This document shows positions 7,428 to 9,152 of a stretch of DNA of 9,152 nt, one piece after another (within the stretch, counting starts at the first letter, position 1; the number at the start of each line of letters is the position of its first letter). Made by a program: the position numbers and the translations under genes. The DNA lies in the NCBI GenBank assembly GCA_012514775.1, contig JAAYZQ010000472.1, positions 1-9,152 of the forward strand. Reading direction: 5' to 3'. This DNA is from Anaerolineaceae bacterium. Lineage in GTDB: Bacteria; Chloroflexota; Anaerolineae; JAAYZQ01. The notes under the pieces are model-generated. The model was not told the DNA's origin and made no database searches. It saw nothing but the letters and a program-made list of their open reading frames with translations.

Positions 7428-7455
7428 TTGCCTTTTCATGGAAACGTGGTATAAT
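7428..7455 (+). promoter_or_regulatory. Promoter for the sORF-HNH unit
   Basis: A perfect TATAAT (7450-7455) preceded by TGG (extended -10), with TTGCCT (7428-7433) 16 bases upstream as a weaker -35. Transcription would start near 7462, giving a ~210-base leader before the HNH start. The leader has two GC stems: GCCTCG/CGAGGC (7472-7499) and GGCGC/GCGCC (7507-7521). The long open frame covering this site from 7399 is therefore not all coding. Confidence 0.75.
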
Positions 7456-7618
7456 GGCGCTGTAGTCAGCGGCCTCGCGGCTCAAGCCCGGCCCGAGGCG
7501 GACCCCGGCGCGGGGGGCGCCAGCTTGTTCTGCCAGACAGGAGCCCGTCCCATGCCAGGGGCGGGTCGTTTCTTTCCGGCACCTCGAGTGTGCCTGCCAG
7601 CATCGCAGAGGGCACGTC

Positions 7619-7690
7619 ATGTACCCATCGCTGTCCGCTCAAGAATTTGTCGCCAAGTGGCAAGAGGGTCAAAGATGGACACTGACATGA
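7619..7690 (+). pseudogene. 23-codon ORF resembling the N-terminus of a type IIL restriction/DNA methyltransferase protein
   Basis: ATG at 7619 has GAGGG six bases upstream. The frame reads MYPSLSAQEFVAKWQEG, then QRWTLT, then TGA (7688-7690). The segment LSAQEFVAKW is very like the opening of large class I DNA methyltransferase/type IIL (MmeI-like) proteins, where a short Thr-Leu-x-Glu-Arg stretch and a Gln-x-His-Phe motif normally follow. Here the frame stops just where that motif should begin. Its TGA overlaps an ATG of the HNH gene as ATGA (7687-7690). I see either the 5' stub of a lost methyltransferase gene or a leader peptide coupled to the HNH gene. The resemblance is from memory and only ~17 residues long. 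Confidence 0.4.
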
Positions 7691-8571
7691 TGATCCGCAT
7701 CAAGGCTTTCGATTGGCTTTCGGATCAGGTTGACATTCACGGGGATGTCCTGGATCGCAGGCTCCTGGAGGAGGGATTCGAGTTTCAAGGGAAGCGCGTC
7801 CCCTTGATTTCGCCCCAGGGAATATTCAAGCCACAGATCATGACCCTGCCCCTGTCGATCACCACGTCCCCGACGTCTCCTTACGATGATGCTTTCAGCG
7901 AAACGGGCATTCTCCATTATCGGTATCGGGGCACAGATCCGAATCACAGGGACAACGTGGGCCTGCGCCGGGTGTTTGACGAGAAGCGCCCGCTTGTGTA
8001 CTTGCACGGTATCGTGCCGGGAAGATACCTGGCGGTCTGGCCGGTTTACATTGTTGGTGATGCTCCCTCAAGCCTTACCTTCAGGATCGTCGTGGAAGAA
8101 GCTTCATCCCTGGTTGCACAGCCCTCGGCCCTCACCCACCAAATTGCAGAGGCTCGTCAAGCATATCTGACGACAACAGTGCGCCAGAGGCTTCATCAAC
8201 ATGTATTCCGGGAAAGAGTGCTGGCCGCGTATCGTTCCCAATGCGCGTTTTGTCGCCTGCGCCATCGAGAACTGCTGGACGCGGCCCACATCATTCCGGA
8301 TCGAATTCCCGAGGGCAAGCCCGTAATCAGCAACGGCATCGCGCTGTGCAAGCTTCACCACGCGGCCTTTGACAGCTTCATGATCGGCGTTTCTCCCGAT
8401 TACGTCATCCGTGTTCGCGAGGACATTCTCGAAGAAGAAGATGGGCCGGTGCTTGTGCATGGCGTCCAGGGACTTCACAACAAGAAGTTGATTTTGCCTT
8501 CGCCCCAGGCAAACTGGCCTGATCGAGAGTGCCTGGACTGGCGCTATGAGCGGTTTCTCAGGGCTGCGTAG
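7675..8571 (+). CDS. HNH endonuclease (HNH_2-type, putative restriction endonuclease)
   Basis: 298-residue protein with a C-terminal HNH nuclease domain and an N-terminal family-specific region, including FQGKRVPLISPQGIFKP at 38-53 and HYRYRGTDPNHRDNVGL at 81-97. The nuclease part shows CAFC (C190, C193), DAAHI (H205), N220 and CKLHHAAFD (C225, H228, H229). These fit a treble-clef zinc site plus a His-Asn-His metal centre, so it looks catalytically intact. Such proteins are annotated as predicted restriction endonucleases; the target is unknown. Start chosen is ATG 7675, with GAGGG six bases upstream. Alternatives are ATG 7687 (coupled to the short ORF) and ATG 7552, which would add 41 non-conserved residues. 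GC is lower than in mrp. No intact methyltransferase partner is visible. Confidence 0.85.
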   Translation: MDTDMMIRIKAFDWLSDQVDIHGDVLDRRLLEEGFEFQGKRVPLISPQGIFKPQIMTLPLSITTSPTSPYDDAFSETGILHYRYRGTDPNHRDNVGLRRVFDEKRPLVYLHGIVPGRYLAVWPVYIVGDAPSSLTFRIVVEEASSLVAQPSALTHQIAEARQAYLTTTVRQRLHQHVFRERVLAAYRSQCAFCRLRHRELLDAAHIIPDRIPEGKPVISNGIALCKLHHAAFDSFMIGVSPDYVIRVREDILEEEDGPVLVHGVQGLHNKKLILPSPQANWPDRECLDWRYERFLRAA

Positions 8572-8972
8572 TGGCGCGTGTATGCTGGCGAGTGTGGGCC
8601 GGGGTGCGTGGCAGGGTGAGGGAACTATCTAAGCGGCGGGTGGTGTCGCAGCGTAGAACCCCGGCAAGCGGAAGGCTGTGAGGTCGCCCATTTCTGTCGT
8701 CCGAGGTGCTCTGTCATAACGAATCAACGGCTGCCGGCGCGCCGCATGAATTCGCTTATTCGTTGCACATTCGTTGACAACAGCCGCACCGCCCCAAGGG
8801 CCAAAACCGGCCAAGGTCGGACGTGGTCAGTTTGACGGCCCCTGGGCCTACACCGGCCACAAGGAGAGATAAGCCATCCGAGGTGATGCGTGCGCCAGTC
8901 TTGGCGCTCGACCTTGCTGGAGATGGGCAGCCGGCCGTTCTTGGTTAGCTCGCCGTGCGGCCAAGCTGGGCA
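8572..8972. other. Gene-free interval between the HNH gene and hicA
   Basis: No convincing gene is seen here. A 61-codon minus-strand frame (8629-8814) has no ribosome-binding site or recognisable motif. Another minus-strand frame through ~8810-8970 is open but lacks a start. A long-range inverted repeat GCCGGGGT (8598-8605)/ACCCCGGC (8658-8665) with a 52-base loop follows the HNH stop. It lacks a T-run and is not a standard terminator. A cluster of smaller inverted and direct repeats sits at 8718-8786. Confidence 0.5.
8718..8786. repeat. Compact cluster of inverted and direct repeats
   Basis: AACGAAT (8718-8724) has two inverted partners, ATTCGTT at 8758-8764 and 8769-8775; the latter two form a direct repeat ATTCGTTG. 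CGGCTG (8728-8733) pairs with CAGCCG (8781-8786). Between them are the perfect palindromes CGGCGCGCCG (8735-8744) and GAATTC (8748-8753). The two arm pairs interleave rather than nest, so they would form alternative folds. The overall look recalls integron recombination sites or a small palindromic mobile repeat, but core-site consensus is not met. Function unknown. Confidence 0.4.
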
Positions 8973-9001
8973 TTGACAAATAGTACTAGATATGGTACTA
9001 T
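8973..9001 (+). promoter_or_regulatory. Promoter and probable operator of the hicA toxin-antitoxin operon
   Basis: Perfect TTGACA (8973-8978), 17-base spacer and TACTAT (8996-9001) with TG one base upstream. An inverted repeat ATAGTAC (8980-8986)/GTACTAT (8995-9001) with an eight-base gap covers the spacer and the -10 box, as expected for the operator of an autoregulated toxin-antitoxin operon. Transcription would begin around 9008, so the leader before the ATG at 9017 is very short. Confidence 0.7.
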
Positions 9002-9016
9002 ATCGGAGCGAGGTGT

Positions 9017-9152
9017 ATGAGCAAACGTGACAAACTGTTGGCCAGAATGCGTAACAATCCGGGTGACATTCGGCCCGACGAAGCGGTGCAGCTATTACAC
9101 TACTATGAGTTCGAGTTCCGAAAGTCCGGAAAAAACCATGATGTGTACAAAA
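9017..9152 (+). CDS. hicA: HicA-family type II toxin (partial, C-terminus outside window)
   Basis: First 45 residues of a likely HicA mRNA-interferase toxin, beginning MSKRDKLLARMRNNPGDIR. HicA proteins are small (~60-90 residues) with a double-stranded-RNA-binding-like fold. The order seen fits: an N-terminal helix, DEAVQLLHYYEFEFRKSGKN, then a histidine (H41) at the place of the family's active His in the Gly-Ser-His stretch, here Gly-Lys-Asn-His. Start ATG 9017 is preceded by GGAG eight bases and GAGG three bases upstream. Base use is clearly more A/T-rich than the mrp genes, suggesting transfer. The HicB antitoxin would be expected directly downstream, beyond position 9152. Confidence 0.75.
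   Translation, partial: MSKRDKLLARMRNNPGDIRPDEAVQLLHYYEFEFRKSGKNHDVYK

Noticed and set aside
7399..7674. 92-residue N-terminal extension of the HNH protein
   Set aside because: The extension overlaps the promoter and leader, lacks conserved features, and the family begins near MIRIKAF.
8718..8786. Integron attC site
   Set aside because: Neither strand offers a proper RYYYAAC/GTTRRRY pair at the ends, and no integrase or cassette structure is visible.
8774..8802. Plus-strand promoter with TTGACA at 8774
   Set aside because: No -10-like sequence 16-18 bases downstream; the region is C-rich.
8629..8814. 61-codon minus-strand ORF
   Set aside because: No ribosome-binding site, no recognisable motif, and it overlaps the palindrome cluster.

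Overview
The window is a high-GC bacterial chromosome segment. About 6 kb is a conserved ion-antiporter operon on the minus strand, and the last ~1.8 kb on the right is lower-GC accessory DNA on the plus strand. The sequence does not fix the organism. The overall GC, the HNH protein family and the AACGGC/GCCGTT palindromes would suit a Chloroflexota-like bacterium, but that is a weak inference.

Region by region: (1) Positions 1-5798 (minus strand) hold a seven-gene mrp/mnh Na+/H+ antiporter operon in the classic order mrpA-B-C-D-E-F-G, with mrpG cut by the window edge. Genes B-G are packed with overlaps or gaps of 1-10 bases. The exception is the mrpA-mrpB junction, where a ~99-bp segment carrying the ribosome-binding site and first 13 codons of mrpB plus a small palindrome is present in three tandem copies. 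(2) Positions 5799-6107 are the operon's leader and control region. A near-consensus promoter is interleaved with the terminator of the upstream gene. A ~250-base leader follows, with a 42-codon upstream ORF (strong Shine-Dalgarno) ending just before mrpA, and a GC hairpin covering part of the mrpA ribosome-binding site. (3) Positions 6108-7199 (minus) are a complete glycerol dehydrogenase (gldA family) with its own strong promoter. (4) Positions 7377-7455 hold two divergent promoters, one for gldA and one for the rightward unit. (5) Positions 7619-8571 (plus) carry a short ORF resembling the extreme N-terminus of large DNA methyltransferase/type IIL restriction proteins, overlapping the start of a complete HNH endonuclease gene. 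(6) Positions 8572-8972 are gene-free, with several palindromes. (7) Positions 8973-9152 carry a promoter/operator and the first 45 codons of a HicA-type toxin gene; its HicB partner would lie beyond the window.

The Mrp proteins would assemble as one membrane complex that exports Na+ (or other monovalent cations) in exchange for protons, for pH and sodium homeostasis. GldA is a soluble NAD-dependent polyol dehydrogenase with no evident functional tie to Mrp. The HNH nuclease, the methyltransferase-like fragment and hicA look like an accessory/defence patch. I see no clearly new multi-gene system. The most unusual local structures are the mrpB 5'-end triplication, the mrpA upstream ORF and hairpin, and the methyltransferase-like remnant fused by overlap to the HNH gene.
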